Positions 1-11,833 of a stretch of 64,000 nucleotides of DNA are shown here, piece after piece. Every line of letters begins with the position of its first letter. The stretch's first letter is position 1. Source of the DNA: Acridotheres tristis (Eukaryota; Chordata; Aves; Passeriformes; Sturnidae); NCBI GenBank assembly GCA_037013685.1, contig CM072886.1, forward strand, positions 3,782,001 through 3,846,000, read 5' to 3'. The position numbers and the translations under genes are program-made. The notes below the pieces were generated by a model that had not been told where the DNA came from, did not search any database, and saw only the letters and a list, made by a program, of their open reading frames with translations.

Positions 1-639
1 CCATGACCACCACATCAGAGCAGAGGGGAAGAGGGCACTGGGAATTTGGTTTAATGCAGCTCAATTCTCTTCCCATGCTCTTGTCACCCATGTTCTTCCT
101 CACTTTTCAGTTTATCCATTCCTGGGCTGGCCTTGAACTTGTTCAGATCTGCCCAGACGCTGTGAATCAGAACCTGGAGCTCTTGATAAAGAAACTAGTT
201 GATGTTAGAGCCTGGCCTAACACTAGACCTGGATGGGAAAAATCCCAAACCATAAGGTCTGTGCAAATTCTAGAACTAAATATTCATTTTGGTTTGTTAC
301 ATTTACAACATGTCAAACAGCACAGTGGTTGGTGAAGAACAGGCAGAACACTGCCAACCATTCTGGCTGCTCAGTTTCATTAAAATTCAAATGACAGATA
401 AAATATCAACACCTATGTAGTGTCTGTTTGAGGATTTTTAACTTCAAAGATAATTAAGAGAGGAAAGATTTCAAGAAATGAACATACTCCTGTTTTCCAT
501 CTAACAGTCAGCCAGCCTGCTGGCAGCTGGCATACCATGGTGATTTTAGCATTTTAAAGTGTTCAGTAATTATAAAAATGAAGCTGTCAAGCTCCCAGAA
601 GTCACCTGTACAATAAAGTGCAGGTCGTGGTGGCTGCAC

Positions 640-910
640 ATGAGGGACTCATTGAACCTCAGTGTTATGACACTGCTTTTTAGGATTTGGACAGTGTCCT
701 GTTCAGGTTGGACATTAGGAAGAATTTCTTCAAAAGGGTGATTAGACATGGATTTCCCAGGGAGGTGGTGGAGTCACTGTCCTGAAGGTATTTAAGGAAA
801 GACTGGACTCAGTGCCATGGTCTGGTTGACACAGTGGTGTTTGGTCATAGATGGCCCTGGATGACCTCAGAGGTCTTTTCCAACCTGATTCCCTAAATCT
901 GTGATTCAGT
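640..910 (+). repeat. CR1 LINE 3' fragment
   Basis: It reads in CR1 orientation: GGACATTAGGAAGAATTTC, then GGTGGTGGAGTCACTGTCC, then AGGTATTTAAGGAAAGACTGG, and ends near TCCAACCTGATTCCCTAA/TGTGATTC. It is a 5'-truncated retroposon tail. Confidence 0.85.
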
Positions 911-1189
911 TCCTTAACCAGATTATCCAGAAAGATCTTGTCAGCCTAAAAATCATATGAGCAAAGTGTTTTCCATATGACATAGAGTTGAAGCAGGTCT
1001 CTGAGGCTGATATGCCATTATTTTAAAAGAAACTCTTTTTATATAGAAGTTTTTATATAAAACTGTCCTTTTTCCCATGGGCCTAGCACCTGATCTAATG
1101 GGCTGGAGCACTGTAAACCTGTAAATGGGTCAGCTGCACCACTTAATCAGTGGCTTGTCTTCATTTTTTCTGTCTTTACTCAGAGTCAG

Positions 1190-1740
1190 GATTAAAAACA
1201 CGAAGGAGACGAATTTCTCACGTTTGGACTTGGTTCTTTATTAAATCTTATCTAAAGTATAGAGAGTTCTGCAACACTTCTAGCTACCAGCTAAAAGTGA
1301 GCAAAATGGAGCTGAATCTAGCTAGTTACAAGGTCTTTTAAACCTAAACAGTCCAATGGAGAATTAACACCTATATTATTTATACTTTTAGCCCAGTAAC
1401 CAAACTCCTGTGACCCTCAGTGCAGCACTGACTGTCCAACCAGAAACTACTGCCTGAAACCATGAAGAAGACAGGAAGAGACAGCACCCAAAATCATCCA
1501 TCTTGTCCCATAGCTATTACTATATTCTAAAACCCCAAATTCAAAACCCTTCACCATGTGAAATCACACGCTTCTATTCCAACTACACACTCATGATTTT
1601 AACTCCATCACTCAAATTTTGGAAGCCTTCTCCAAGGCCTCAGGTCAAAAGCAGTGTTCTCCTGGGGGTCAGTGTAAGAAAGCACAGAAAGCTCAAAACT
1701 CCCAGGTTTCTGGGTTCCAACATAAACCAGTTTTGAAAGG
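1190..1740 (-). repeat. LTR-like block (possible solo LTR of an endogenous retrovirus)
   Basis: The composition differs from the flanks. The minus strand carries an AATAAA polyadenylation motif followed by AGAACCAAGTCCAAACGTGA, the arrangement expected at the R region of an avian LTR. No gag/pol/env coding is present. TG...CA ends and a target duplication could not be fixed. It may instead be unique intronic sequence. Confidence 0.3.
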
Positions 1741-2105
1741 TGTCTTGGAGTCCCTTGCAAAGGTTATTGCTTAAATGAACACAAAGCTCTCAGGAATGTG
1801 CTGATGTGCTCGTTCCTGCGGAAGTGTGAAGCTGAATCAGGCCCTCACCCTGCTCTGGGAGAATGACATCCCAGTAGGGATGGAGGAGGAACAAATTTCC
1901 TGAAAGTCTAAGGAAAGTTTCCCAAGTGATTCATGCAGAGTTTGCTTTCCCTGTGAGCCGGGTAAGGAGGCTTAGGGAAGGTCCCTGAAATCTCTTATTG
2001 TGAATGAGCCTCCCGGTGTTAATGATGGGTTTTATGGAAGCAAAATCCTAGTTCAGTAATCCTAGCTGACCCACAGTGAAATACTGAGATGGTTTTGTGT
2101 TCCAG

Positions 2106-2185
2106 GGTCCTGTTTGAACTGTTGTGGAGGGATTACTTTCGGTTTGTGGCCCTGAAGTATGGCAGAAGGATCTTCTCATTAAGAG
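2106..2185 (+). CDS. CRY-DASH: CRY-DASH exon (first in window)
   Basis: 80 bp exon preceded by a CAG-type acceptor and followed by GTGTGT. It encodes [19 protein letters not shown] and the start of the RIFSLRG motif, the entry to the FAD-binding helical domain. The first base completes a codon from an upstream exon I could not find in 1-2105. The final G is shared with the next exon. Confidence 0.92.
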
Positions 2186-5100
2186 GTGTGTATGGATCAC
2201 CACATTTAGAGGGGAAGGTACTCTCTTACAACAGGGAAAGTAAGAGAAGAGGCTGTTGGCATTAAGTTATACCAATGTTCTTCTCATGGTGCTTTTGTCA
2301 CCACCCTGGGATGCTGCTGGGAACTCTGTTAGCACAGAAGTGCCTCAGCACCACGGTGCTGGATACTGATCCCTAAATCTGGTTATATACAGGAAGTATT
2401 ACTGATACATGTCTGTGGGAAAACAGCAGCACAAGGAGAGCAAAGATGCTGTTTCCACCTTTCAGCAGAATCCAGGCTTCTGGCTTCCCAAGCTGTCCAG
2501 AGGACGTGGGACAGAGCAGGAATTGACCCAGCAGGGTGAACCCAAAGAAGCCAGATATTGCAGTACACAGGAATCAGAATGGGATTCAGCTCCAGCCCCA
2601 GTGACAGGAGAGTGAAATGGGGCTCTGAACACTCAGTGCAACAACAAATACCCAACCCGTGAGTCAGGGGACCCTGCAGGCAATGCCTGTGCTGGGTGAG
2701 CTGCTCTGCAGGTGATGGAGCACTGGCTCAAATGCTCCAGGGCAGCCTGCCTGGCATCCAGCTGTGGCTGCAGAGGGACACGTCTCCCTCAGGATCTGTG
2801 CCACATCTGCCAGGCCTGTGTGGCTGTTCTGATGGCACTGGATGCCACTGGTGGGCCTGACCTTCAATGTTTGTAGCTAGAGCTGATTTGTCCCTGCTGC
2901 CTCTGCTCCACTGCACAGAAGGCTGTAATTGCCACTGGATCCTGCAAACATTAAATCATCCCCCTCATCTGTTCCTATCCCATTTGCAGGGGCAAAGTGT
3001 TACCTGGGGCTTCTGCCAGGTAATTCGGGGTGTAGTACCTCCTACAGAAATAGATTTCTCATAAACATTGTCCTGGAGTAAAGCTGAAAAAGAAAATACC
3101 AGCATGGGCCAGAGCACATCTCTGTCCACTTGTGAGGTCCGAGTAATTTTTAATTAAAATAGGGGAAAAAAAGCAAACATCAGCAAAACAAATAGACAAA
3201 ATCCATTAGGGCTTGAGCACCCTCTGTGTGCAAAAGACACCCCTTTGCCACATTTGGGGGAGGAATGGATCATTTCTAAACCTGTGCAGAAGGTTTGTTT
3301 GTAATGGCAGTGAGAGGCTGAGCTTCACCCTCATGCCTTGTGCCAACCAAGATCCTCTGGCTGTGTTGTGGTATGAGTAACTGGCTGTGTCAGTATTTCT
3401 TCATCAGCAAGTCATTATTTTCCTCCACAGGGCTTCAAAGTAAAGACATCCCCTGGAAAAAGGACCTTCAGCTCTTTGAGTGTTGGAAAGGTCAGTAGAA
3501 AGAGCAGGTTTGGCTGGGTGTGTTCTGTTCTCCACTGTCCTTTGAGGCTCACAGGTGCCCCAGCACTGACTCAGGGCTCTGTAGGGCAGCTGCCAGCATG
3601 GTCAGGGCTGGCATTGACACTGGCATCACCAGGGGATGGATGTGTGTGGCTTCCCTTCCCAGACTGAGCCCTGCACAGAAGCAGCCCATGGGGCTACCCT
3701 GCTTTGTGAGGTGCACTGCAGGTAGGTTTTCCTGCCCAGGAGGGAGTGTTTGTGACCTGCTGGTCCCTTCTGTTTAGTCACACAGAGGCTGACCAGCCCT
3801 TCTTATCAATATTAGATTGCCATGCCTGCTATGTTTGGTTCTGTTTGCTTTTGGTTACAAGGTTACAACAGATTTAGACTAAATCACATCTTTTGTATTC
3901 CCACAGCCTTTTCTTTATCTGTTAAAATTTCGTTGTTGTAACATGAATAGCAAGCATAATATCCCAAAACTTGGAGGGACTAACAGATTAAAGTATTAGA
4001 ATCAGTGCAATACACACCTCTGTATCCTTTTTCGTGTTAATGCCACGTATACCCATTTGCACACAGGACAAAATAAATCATCCAGGCACAATAAATCTTT
4101 TCCTTAACAACAGACAAACTCTACTTTTCAGGCACTAATCTTGGGAGATTTGTCCAGTATATCCCTCTGTTAGTCACCTGTCAAGAATCTTTCTGTTCTT
4201 GGCCCATCTCACTGTTGTCTGCATATTTATTTTACTCTGTGAAATTCCCTGCAACCCATCTGATTGTTTTTACAGTCTGAGATTTTGCTGTACTTTTTTT
4301 TTTTCCTTCTTGGAAAAAAACCCAATTTCTCCCCAGCTTAATTTTCAGTATGATACCCCATTTAATTTCTAGTGGCTCTCAGTGGCTGCACTCCAGCTAA
4401 ACCACGCTGAAATCTCTCCCTGCTGCTGTGCACTGGCACTGTCCTGGAAATGGCTGTGAATACATAACCACAGGCTGTTTTCTGAGTGCCCAAAGCCATC
4501 CTGACATCCCAGGGCTGTGTTTTGTCTCTGCAGAGGGCAAAACTGGGGTTCCTTTTGTGGATGCCAACATGAGGGAGCTGAGTGCCACGGGCTTCATGTC
4601 GAACAGAGGGCGGCAGAACGTTGCCAGCTTCCTCACCAAGGACCTGGGGCTGGACTGGAGGATGGGGGCAGAATGGTTTGAATACCTGCTGGTAAGGCTG
4701 GGCCCTTTGTGTACCTGGAGTTTAATTACAGGCAGGAAGACAGTCGTGATTTATAAGAAAGGGTACAGGTGGTGATCAATAATTTTCAGGCTGGTACAAG
4801 ACCATGTAGATAATTTTTGCAGGGTGTGAACTTCCCAAAGCTCACATAAGTAACAGGAATTTTGCCACAGTGGAGCTGCCATGAACAAAGATGTAGCTGG
4901 GAAGTTTGCAGTAAGTGTTGATCCTCTGTGTAGAGTTTTAGCCAGAGATCCATCGCACTTGAGCAAACTTTCAAACATGAATTATGCTAACAGTGCTCTG
5001 ATTTGCTCACCCCAGAGGCTGGGGAGGAGGGCAGCCTAGGAATAGAACATAAAAAGAAGTATATGCTGGCACAGTGTCTGTGCATTGATGGCTGTGGACT

Positions 5101-8100
5101 GGGAAGCCATCTAGTCAAGCACAGGCAAGTAGGGACAATAGCTGGATCAGCTTCCACAGAGCTCCACCCTGGCTGGAGGCATCCTTCTTCATTCTGGGGT
5201 GTTACAGGCCTCCCTGCCAACTGGAGCATCAATTCCTCCCTCATATATCAATCATCAGCTGTGTGAGCTCAGTTAAATAGCTGGGTCACTTCTCTGACCT
5301 CAGTCCCCATGGATTCTCATGGTACTGACTGAAAAAGGCCAAATACTCACATCAGCCTCACATTAAAGGTCTTATCTGTGGGATACAGAAGGTTACTGGC
5401 AATCAGAAAACTTTCCACTCACTCAGAGTGCTGGATGGGCAAACCCAGCCCAGTTGCCTTGCCAATATCGGCAATTAAAAGAGACTTTTTTGGTGAATAT
5501 AAATTATTTTTAACTTCCTTGGAGCTGGGCTCTGACATGGCTTTGGCTGCAGGAGGAAAATCTGGATGTTCTCCCTTGCCAGTGCTGTGAGCAGCAGTAG
5601 GCTTGAACAACAGCATGGTGCAGGACTTCAGGATCCTGCAGGAAGGGATTTTGGGAACTCCATGCAGTGATGCTTTCCCAGATAAGAGCAAGAACCTTCC
5701 ACAAGTGTGTCCTATTCCACAAGTGAGGAAGACCTGGAAGGTGTCACACTAGAAAGATATTGCCTGTGTTACCTACATGTATTCCTAAGGACATGAATAC
5801 CAGCCTTGCTGGAAGCAGAATCTTGCACTCTGCACTGGCCCTTTCACCTTGGGAAGCCTCAGATGGCCACTGTAGGTTGGTGTGGCACAGGCTGATCCTT
5901 GTGCCCTTCGGTCCCATCTTGTGTCACAGAGCTCTGTTGCTGTAACCTGGTGGCATCCCCAGAAGCACCCAGGAGACATCAGCTTGGTGGGGAAGACATG
6001 GCTGTAGAAGGGTAGAGGCCAGTGCAAAACTGAAACTGGTCTCACTTTCCTCTAAAAAAAAAGGGAAGCAATGCCTATTTCATCCCCAATACTGCCAGCA
6101 AAGGCCCACCAAGTGTCTGTGTGTGCCATCCACACCAGACAGGCAGGGAAACTGAGGCACGAGCTCTCTGCTCTGCTGGAGCCAGAGGAAAGGCCAGAGG
6201 CCAGTGGTGTCCTGAACTGAGAATATCTCAGCTCTGACTTCATTGATTTCATTCACAGGGTCAGGCCCCAAGGAAAGGCAGAGAAACAAACAGAAGAGAA
6301 TGCCAGGAAGGGGCAAGGCTGAGGGGGAAATGAGCCTGCCTCCTCCAGGCCCCCTTGGATTTGCCCTCACCTCCCACACATACTTTCCTGCATGTTAATC
6401 ACACAATCAGGGCCCCAATGGCATCTTTCTTCCCTCCTTATCTCACCAGCTGGAGGAAGCAAGCTGGGAAGGGGAAGCCTGGTGCACAGGGAGCAGAGCT
6501 GGCTGCTGCTCACCCTGACCCCAGCACTCACTGGCCCTGCAGAGAAAGGGCAGCTTGAGTCTGTTCCCTGAGCCCTCTGCCATCCTGGAGCATTGAGCTC
6601 CTCACTCCAAGGAGTGGCTGAAATCTTGGAAACATCTCTTTGTGGACTGGTTGCTGCTGTGGTTGCAGTAAAGGGAGAAGAGAACAGCACTGAAACAGCT
6701 CTTTCTGCCACAGCTGCTGCTTTTGCAGCACAGACATCTCTAGGAATGCTCAGAGATTCCAAACCCTCCTTGCTACCACTTCCACTTCCCCCCTGAGCAG
6801 GTTTTGAATTGTCCTACAACTGGAAAATTTCTGGTGTTGGATTTAAGCCACCCTGCCCAGCTGAAGAGCACTCAGGTGGGATCACATTCTGCTCTCAATT
6901 GTGCTTGTTCCAAAAGCCCTGCTCCATTTTGTATAAGCATCCTTGAGAGCTTTTTATTTGTTTAGAGAAGGAGTAACTTGACAATGGGAAAAAACTGCAG
7001 TGTTTGTATTGTTTGCATCCTCACATACACTGTGTGGTTTGTCTGCACAGTTGGAGTTAGATTTCTCTCCAAACTGCCTAGTAGGATCTGCAGAGATGAT
7101 TTTGCCAGTGTGTGGTGTCTGGGCAACTGGTCAGAAAGAATTTTCTCTCATACTTGAATTCTTTCTTTTGGAATATGAGCATTCAAATGCTAGGGCTCCT
7201 TATGAAGTCTACCAAATGATGGCAGAAAGAGAAGGATTTTGCTTTAAAAGGAAGGAAACTGAGAAAGAGACTTTGGTTGGACTTTTGTCCGTCTCACTGA
7301 CCTAAGTATTGTGAATTGAAGTAGTCTGGGAGCTGATCCCAGCTGTAAAAAGCAGCCATGCAGGTCCTTTAATGAGCCAGGTGCTTGTACCAATATGTGG
7401 GAGTTCTGATCATCCCTGGCCGGAGTGAATCCCATTCAAGGATTTTTCTCCCTGAGCTAAAGGATGGAAGATAAGATTGACCAAGGGCCAGCCCAGCTCT
7501 CCTGACAGTTTTCTCCCTCTGTTCTCAAGGTGGATTATGATGTTTGCAGCAATTATGGCAACTGGTTATACAGCGCTGGCATTGGCAACGACCCACGGGA
7601 CAGCAGGAAGTTTAACATGATCAAACAAGGCCTGGATTACGATGGGAATGTGAGTCTTGCTCGGCTGTTTGACAAGGATGAGTGCAGTAAAGGACATGTG
7701 GTGTTTTCAGGGAGCAGAGGAGATCAGTGTGCTGTGTGGATATGAAAGCAGTTCTTGTGTCTGCTGGCCAACAGCCAGGCAGGTTCCTCCTTGTGTGCAG
7801 GGCAATGTAACTTTAACAACCTGCTGCTGTCCCCAGGGAGGCTGGAACTCCCCACGCCCTCCCTGCTCAGTGTTTCATCACCATTTCTTCTGAGTCACAG
7901 CCACATCCCTTCAGTACCTCACACAGATTCTTCCCTGAGCACAGAGCAGCTTCTTGGAGAACTCAGGAGTTACCTGAGAGACAGAACCATTCCTTGAGAG
8001 GTGCTGAAGAGTAGATTAAACCTGTGACTCCTCTGACTGTCCTCTCTTAAATGGTGGGAGCAGATAAATTGCCCTTTCCATGTGCTTTGCCAGTATTCAC

Positions 8101-10074
8101 GTACTGGATTACCTGTTTCCACACTATTCCTTAGCTTCACATCAGGTTGTGCTGTTGCTTTTTGGCACTGTAGCTGGCAGGATTTAACAAGAAATCAGAA
8201 ATTAGTCCTAGTAGAGGACACAGCAGTAGAGTTAATAGGAGAGATTCAGAAACACAAGAGTGTGCAGCTGAGCTGGTTATCCTATTTTCCTTCAGTCATG
8301 GGAAACTTCTAGGGGGTGACTTCATTTCAGGATGTCCTAAACAGGACAGGTGAACAGTGCTGAAAATGCACCTGTGCCTCCCTCCTCTGCCTGCAGTGTG
8401 AGCATGGGGGAAGAGCTCCAGCCTCCAGGTCTGTCTTTAGGCACTAATTCTGGGTGGAGGATTTAGCAGGAGGGGCCAAGGCTTGTCAGAGGTAACTGAT
8501 GCTGTACAACACCAGTTTCTCTACCTGGAAATCTGGCTCCTCTCTTTGCCATTGGGACAGAGCCTTGCTGGGAAGCTCTTACAGATTGTCACTGAATGGA
8601 TCCTGTGCCACTGGTTCTGTTTGCAGGGGGATTATGTCCGGCTGTGGGTGCCAGAACTGCAGGGCATCAAGGGAGCAGACATCCACACCCCCTGGGCACT
8701 GAGCAGTGCTGCTCTCGCCCAGGCAGGAGTGACTCTAGGTGACACCTACCCACAGCCAGTGGTGACAGCCCCAGAGTGGAGCCGACACATCCACCAGAGG
8801 CCTGTGAGTACTGGCAAGGCTGGGATGGGGTGGCAGGGCTCCAATCTCTGTGAGTTCTGCTCTTCTTTCTCAGGTGTAAAGGGAAAAAAGTTGTTTTAAT
8901 GCAAGCTCACGTTACAATCACAGCAGGGACTGTGCAGCCAGGATTATTTAGCTGTCTGTCCTATCTGCTGTGGTGAAGGATGTAAATTTTTGCTGCTTCT
9001 CTGTCCCTTGTATAGTCAGCAGGGCTTAGCCACAGCATGTCCTTCTAGCATTTTTCCATGCCCTGGTAGCCCTGCCAGAGGGATGGGGTCTCCCCAAAGC
9101 CTCCACTGGTGTGACCACCCCCCAGTACAGGTGGAAAAAAGAGAAATAACCTATTGTCCTTTCTGTTCAGGAGTTGAAAGTAAAAACAACCAACTTCCTG
9201 CTTGAGTGTATCCAAACTGGAGTCAGCAAGACTTGTAAATATGGAAACTGCTCCTTGCATTTTGCTTTTTGGGTATATCTCCCCTTTAGAATGGGGGCAG
9301 AATGAGATGTTGATCCTGCCACATGTCAAGGCTTTTGCTGCCTGGAATGCTGTTCTTGGAGGAGATGGGTATGGAAGGAAATGGATGTAACCAAAGTTGT
9401 GTATTCTAAGAGTGTTCAGCATTTTGCCTTTCCCCCATGCATCTTCCCTGCCTCCTCCTGAGTGAGGATACTTTGTGGAGGCTCAAATTTAGGTGTTCTA
9501 CCAAGTCAGTGAAGAATGCAGCATGTCTCCATTTCATCTTTTAGTCCCAAGGTGCAGTAGCAAATTTTTAGGGCAGATTCCTTCGCCATGAGTGGAAAGT
9601 TTTGTGGAAGCAAAGCCTCCTGCTTCATCCATGCTGTTGGAGGGCCTGGATTAGTAACCTCCTGGGATGAGAGAAAGGACTCTGCAGGAGCACCTTAGTG
9701 AGACACCAGTTTGAGGCAGGGATGAAACTTGAAGCCGAAAAGCTTCTCCAAAGACAAAAGTTCGATTTTTATCAACTTCCCCAGCTCACCCTACCAGAAA
9801 CCCTGGTTTCCTAAATCCCAGCCTACAGCAGTGCCTGTCAGGCCTTCCTGCCCTTTTGAGTGAACTTGGGAGGCAGAAGTTCCACGTGCACGTTTTCCTG
9901 CATGTCAGCACTGCTTTGTGACCAAATCCACTCTGCAGCATCAGTAAATATCTCACTGTTCCTTGTCATTTGCCACAGGGAGGAAGCCCCCACCCCAGGA
10001 GCAGGAGGGGACCAACACAGCACAAGGACAGAGGGATTGATTTTTACTTCTCTCGCAAGAAAGATGCTTGCTGA
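2106..10074 (+). CDS. CRY-DASH: Cryptochrome DASH, C-terminal half (six exons, 5' partial)
   Basis: Six exons (2106-2185, 3431-3490, 4534-4691, 7530-7649, 8627-8803, 9979-10074) join without a frame break into 229 codons plus TGA. All introns are GT-AG and phases match at every junction. The protein is a photolyase/cryptochrome-family flavoprotein of the DASH type. Family members bind FAD and a pterin antenna and repair CPD lesions, mainly in single-stranded DNA, or act as blue-light receptors. Visible hallmarks are [42 protein letters not shown], the FAD-pocket segment around [20 protein letters not shown], and the DASH-type tail [14 protein letters not shown]. The three Trp of the electron-transfer triad, placed by alignment from memory with E. 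coli photolyase, are codons 3454-3456, 4656-4658 and the W of GNWLY. The antenna half (about 290 residues if the usual roughly 520-residue length applies) must lie upstream. It is probably functional: no frameshift or premature stop is seen in this half. Confidence 0.93.
3431..3490 (+). CDS. CRY-DASH: CRY-DASH exon
   Basis: 60 bp exon, acceptor CCACAG, donor GTCAGT. It encodes [19 protein letters not shown], the linker before the FAD-binding core. The Trp at 3454-3456 aligns with W306 of E. coli photolyase (from memory), the surface end of the photoreduction triad. It is too short to stand out as an ORF and was found by joining phases. Confidence 0.9.
4534..4691 (+). CDS. CRY-DASH: CRY-DASH exon, FAD-binding core
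   Basis: 158 bp exon, acceptor CTGCAG, donor GTAAGG. It encodes [15 protein letters not shown], then [16 protein letters not shown] and [15 protein letters not shown]. These are the most conserved FAD-contacting segments of photolyases and cryptochromes. The Trp in LDWRMG is the middle member of the Trp triad. Confidence 0.95.
7530..7649 (+). CDS. CRY-DASH: CRY-DASH exon, FAD pocket
   Basis: 120 bp, 40 codons, phase 0 at both ends, donor GTGAGT. It encodes [20 protein letters not shown] followed by the [10 protein letters not shown] and QGLDYDGN segments. The GNW Trp is the one nearest the flavin, and the Asn-rich loop lines the isoalloxazine ring. Being phase-symmetric, its skipping would keep frame but remove the FAD site. 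Confidence 0.94.
8627..8803 (+). CDS. CRY-DASH: CRY-DASH exon
   Basis: 177 bp, 59 codons, phase 0 at both ends, acceptor TTGCAG, donor GTGAGT. It encodes [40 protein letters not shown] and [18 protein letters not shown], the last conserved helices and the start of the DASH C-terminal extension. Confidence 0.94.
9979..10074 (+). CDS. CRY-DASH: CRY-DASH terminal exon
   Basis: 96 bp, acceptor GCCACAG, ending TGA at 10072-10074. It encodes a basic linker with [16 protein letters not shown], then [14 protein letters not shown]. The [13 protein letters not shown] tail is diagnostic of animal CRY-DASH. The frame is set by the phase-0 donor at 8803 and this tail. The overlapping reading frames here are spurious. 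Confidence 0.9.
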   Translation, partial: GGSPHPRSRRGPTQHKDRGIDFYFSRKKDAC

Positions 10075-11190
10075 AGGCTGAAGGAGTGCTCAGCAGGAGG
10101 TTTTGCTGCTGAGGGTGCCTGGATAATGGTTAATCACCTTGAACAAGCCAAAGATACAGGTTTGGCATGAGATTTGCCTGTCTGGTGTTCTCAGGGACAC
10201 TTGCTGGATGTGAGCGTTTGGAGGTTGTGGATCAGCACCTCTCATTACAATCTGGAGCCAGTGGTTTATGTGGCAGGTGTTCAGTCAGAACTGAAACTTC
10301 TTATGCTAATTTTTCATGTTTGAAAGTTTTAAACCCACCAATCCTCGTGCAATTAAAAGTTTTATTACTGGAATATTTTATCTTCCTCATTTCCACAGAG
10401 CTCCATAGACAGAGACTGCAGAGGATGTTCTTTTACTGTGTTTCCTGCAAGACTTTGGAGAAGAAGTGTATTCTTCCTGAAAATTTCCTTGTACTTTTGG
10501 TACCATCCTGGAAGCTGAAAAATGTTCAGTTCATAGCCAAGAGTTGTGTTTTGTACTTGGCATCAAAAAACAGTTTGAAATGGATCCCTAACCATTTTTA
10601 GGATTTTATTTTTATGCAGAATGCTCTAGTTGCTAGAGTTTGGGAACTAGAAGAGTAGGTTTCCTCTAGTTTGAAGAGGTTGGGAATTTGGAGATGGCCA
10701 TATTTGTGCTGTCATGGAGCATTGTCATCTGAGGGGAGCCCAGATCTGAAGAGTTTGACCACAAAAGATGGGATGTGGTTCTGGATATATTGCTACTAGA
10801 GATCCACTGGGCTTGTTCTGTAAAGAATAACTGAAGTACTGTAAAATCTCTGAACATTCTGGGTTGATGGGTTCAGCTCTGGGTGAGAAATAAACAGACA
10901 TTGAACACAAGAGCAAGTTGTTCTGCCAAAAGCAGAAAAAACAAGTGATTTTTAACATAAGCCCTATCATGGCCACTTTAACAATTCTACCGTTTGTTGT
11001 ATTAGGGGCCTGGGCAGGAATGTGGCCATCAGGAGGTGATTTGGAGGGGAACAGAGTGAAACAGCTTTTAGTGACAGCACTGTTCTCTCTGGCTTAAGTG
11101 TCTCCTGACACACAGCACAGATCCCTGTCCAGGCTGCTCCAGAGGGCAGGGCACTAAATTTGGACAAAGCCCAGCAGGAGAATGACTGAA
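10075..11190. other. CRY-DASH 3' UTR and spacer
   Basis: Region downstream of the CRY-DASH stop. It contains ATTAAA at 10352-10357 and AATAAA at 10889-10894 as candidate polyadenylation signals. The 144-codon frame at 10167-10601 is low-complexity and matches nothing I know, so I treat it as UTR or spacer. Confidence 0.5.
10889..10894 (+). terminator. Candidate CRY-DASH polyadenylation signal
   Basis: Canonical AATAAA about 815 bp after the CRY-DASH stop, before the CR1 element and the MYD88 promoter. The weaker ATTAAA at 10352 is an alternative. Usage is not known. Confidence 0.35.
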
Positions 11191-11640
11191 TCAATTAGGT
11201 TGGAAAAGTCCTCTGAGACATCACCATGTCAGTGAGTGCCACATCCAGTCTTTCCTTGAATAGCCCCAGGGATGGTGATTCCACCACCTCTCTGGGGAAG
11301 CCCATTCCAATGTAACCATCCTTTCTGTGAAGAAATTCTTCCTGATGTCCAACCTAAACTTACCCAGCACAGTTTAAGACTCTGTCATCTTGCCCTATCA
11401 GTTATTGCCTGGGAGAAGAGGCCAACCCACACCTGTCTACAACCTCTTGTCAGGAGGGAGTTTCAGAGAGTGATAATGAATCCCCTGTGCCTCCTTTTCT
11501 CCACATTAAACACCCCCAGCTCCTTCGGTCACTTTTCCTAGGACGTGTGCTTCAGACCATTCCCCAGCTTCTCTGGTCCCACTCCAGCCCCTCAGTGCCC
11601 TTCCTGACTTGAGCCCAGCACCGGACACAGCACTGGAGGT
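11190..11640 (-). repeat. CR1 LINE 3' fragment, antisense
   Basis: Reverse-oriented CR1: GGTTGGAAAAGTCCTCTGAG at the start (the element's 3' end), GTGCCACATCCAGTCTTTCC, CCACCTCTCTGGGGAAGCCC, then CTCCTTTTCTCCACATTAAA and CACTCCAGCCCCTCAGTGCC. It abuts the pentanucleotide array in the MYD88 5' flank. Confidence 0.9.
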
Positions 11641-11660
11641 ACAGAGCACAGGGGGAGCAT

Positions 11661-11833
11661 CCCTTCCCTTCCCTTCCCTTCCCTTCCCTTCCCTTCCCTT
11701 CCCTTCCCTTCCCTTCCCTTCCCTTCCCTTCCCTTCCCTTCCCTTCCCTTCCCTTCCCTTCCCTTCCCTTCCCTTCCCTTCCCTTCCCTTCCCTTCCCTT
11801 CCCTTCCCTTCCCTTCCCTTCCCTTCCCTTCCC
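11661..11833 (+). repeat. (CCCTT)n pentanucleotide array, about 34 units
   Basis: 170 bp of perfect CCCTT repeats (GGGAA/AAGGG on the other strand) plus a terminal CCC, about 370 bp upstream of the MYD88 ATG. It is a homopurine-homopyrimidine mirror-type tract able in principle to form H-DNA and rich in GGAA cores. The array is uninterrupted, so it is probably length-polymorphic. Confidence 0.97.

Larger units (their letters stand above)
1..2105 (+). other. CRY-DASH intron, 3' part
   Basis: I searched by eye for the CRY-DASH exon that should precede FELLWRDYF (motifs such as DYSTKFAPWLALG) and found none, so the upstream exons lie left of the window. Apart from a CR1 tail (about 640-910) and an LTR-like block (about 1190-1740), nothing is recognisable. 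Confidence 0.7.
2186..9978 (+). other. CRY-DASH introns within the window
   Basis: Introns are 2186-3430, 3491-4533, 4692-7529, 7650-8626 and 8804-9978. They are single-copy in appearance. I saw no CR1 copy, RNA gene or second coding exon set. The open frames inside them (for example minus-strand 6367-6762 and 9045-9422) match no family I know. Confidence 0.6.

Noticed and set aside
10167..10601. 144-codon frame after the CRY-DASH stop
   Set aside because: Cys/Leu-rich random-looking translation in probable 3' UTR. It is not a known CRY-DASH extension.
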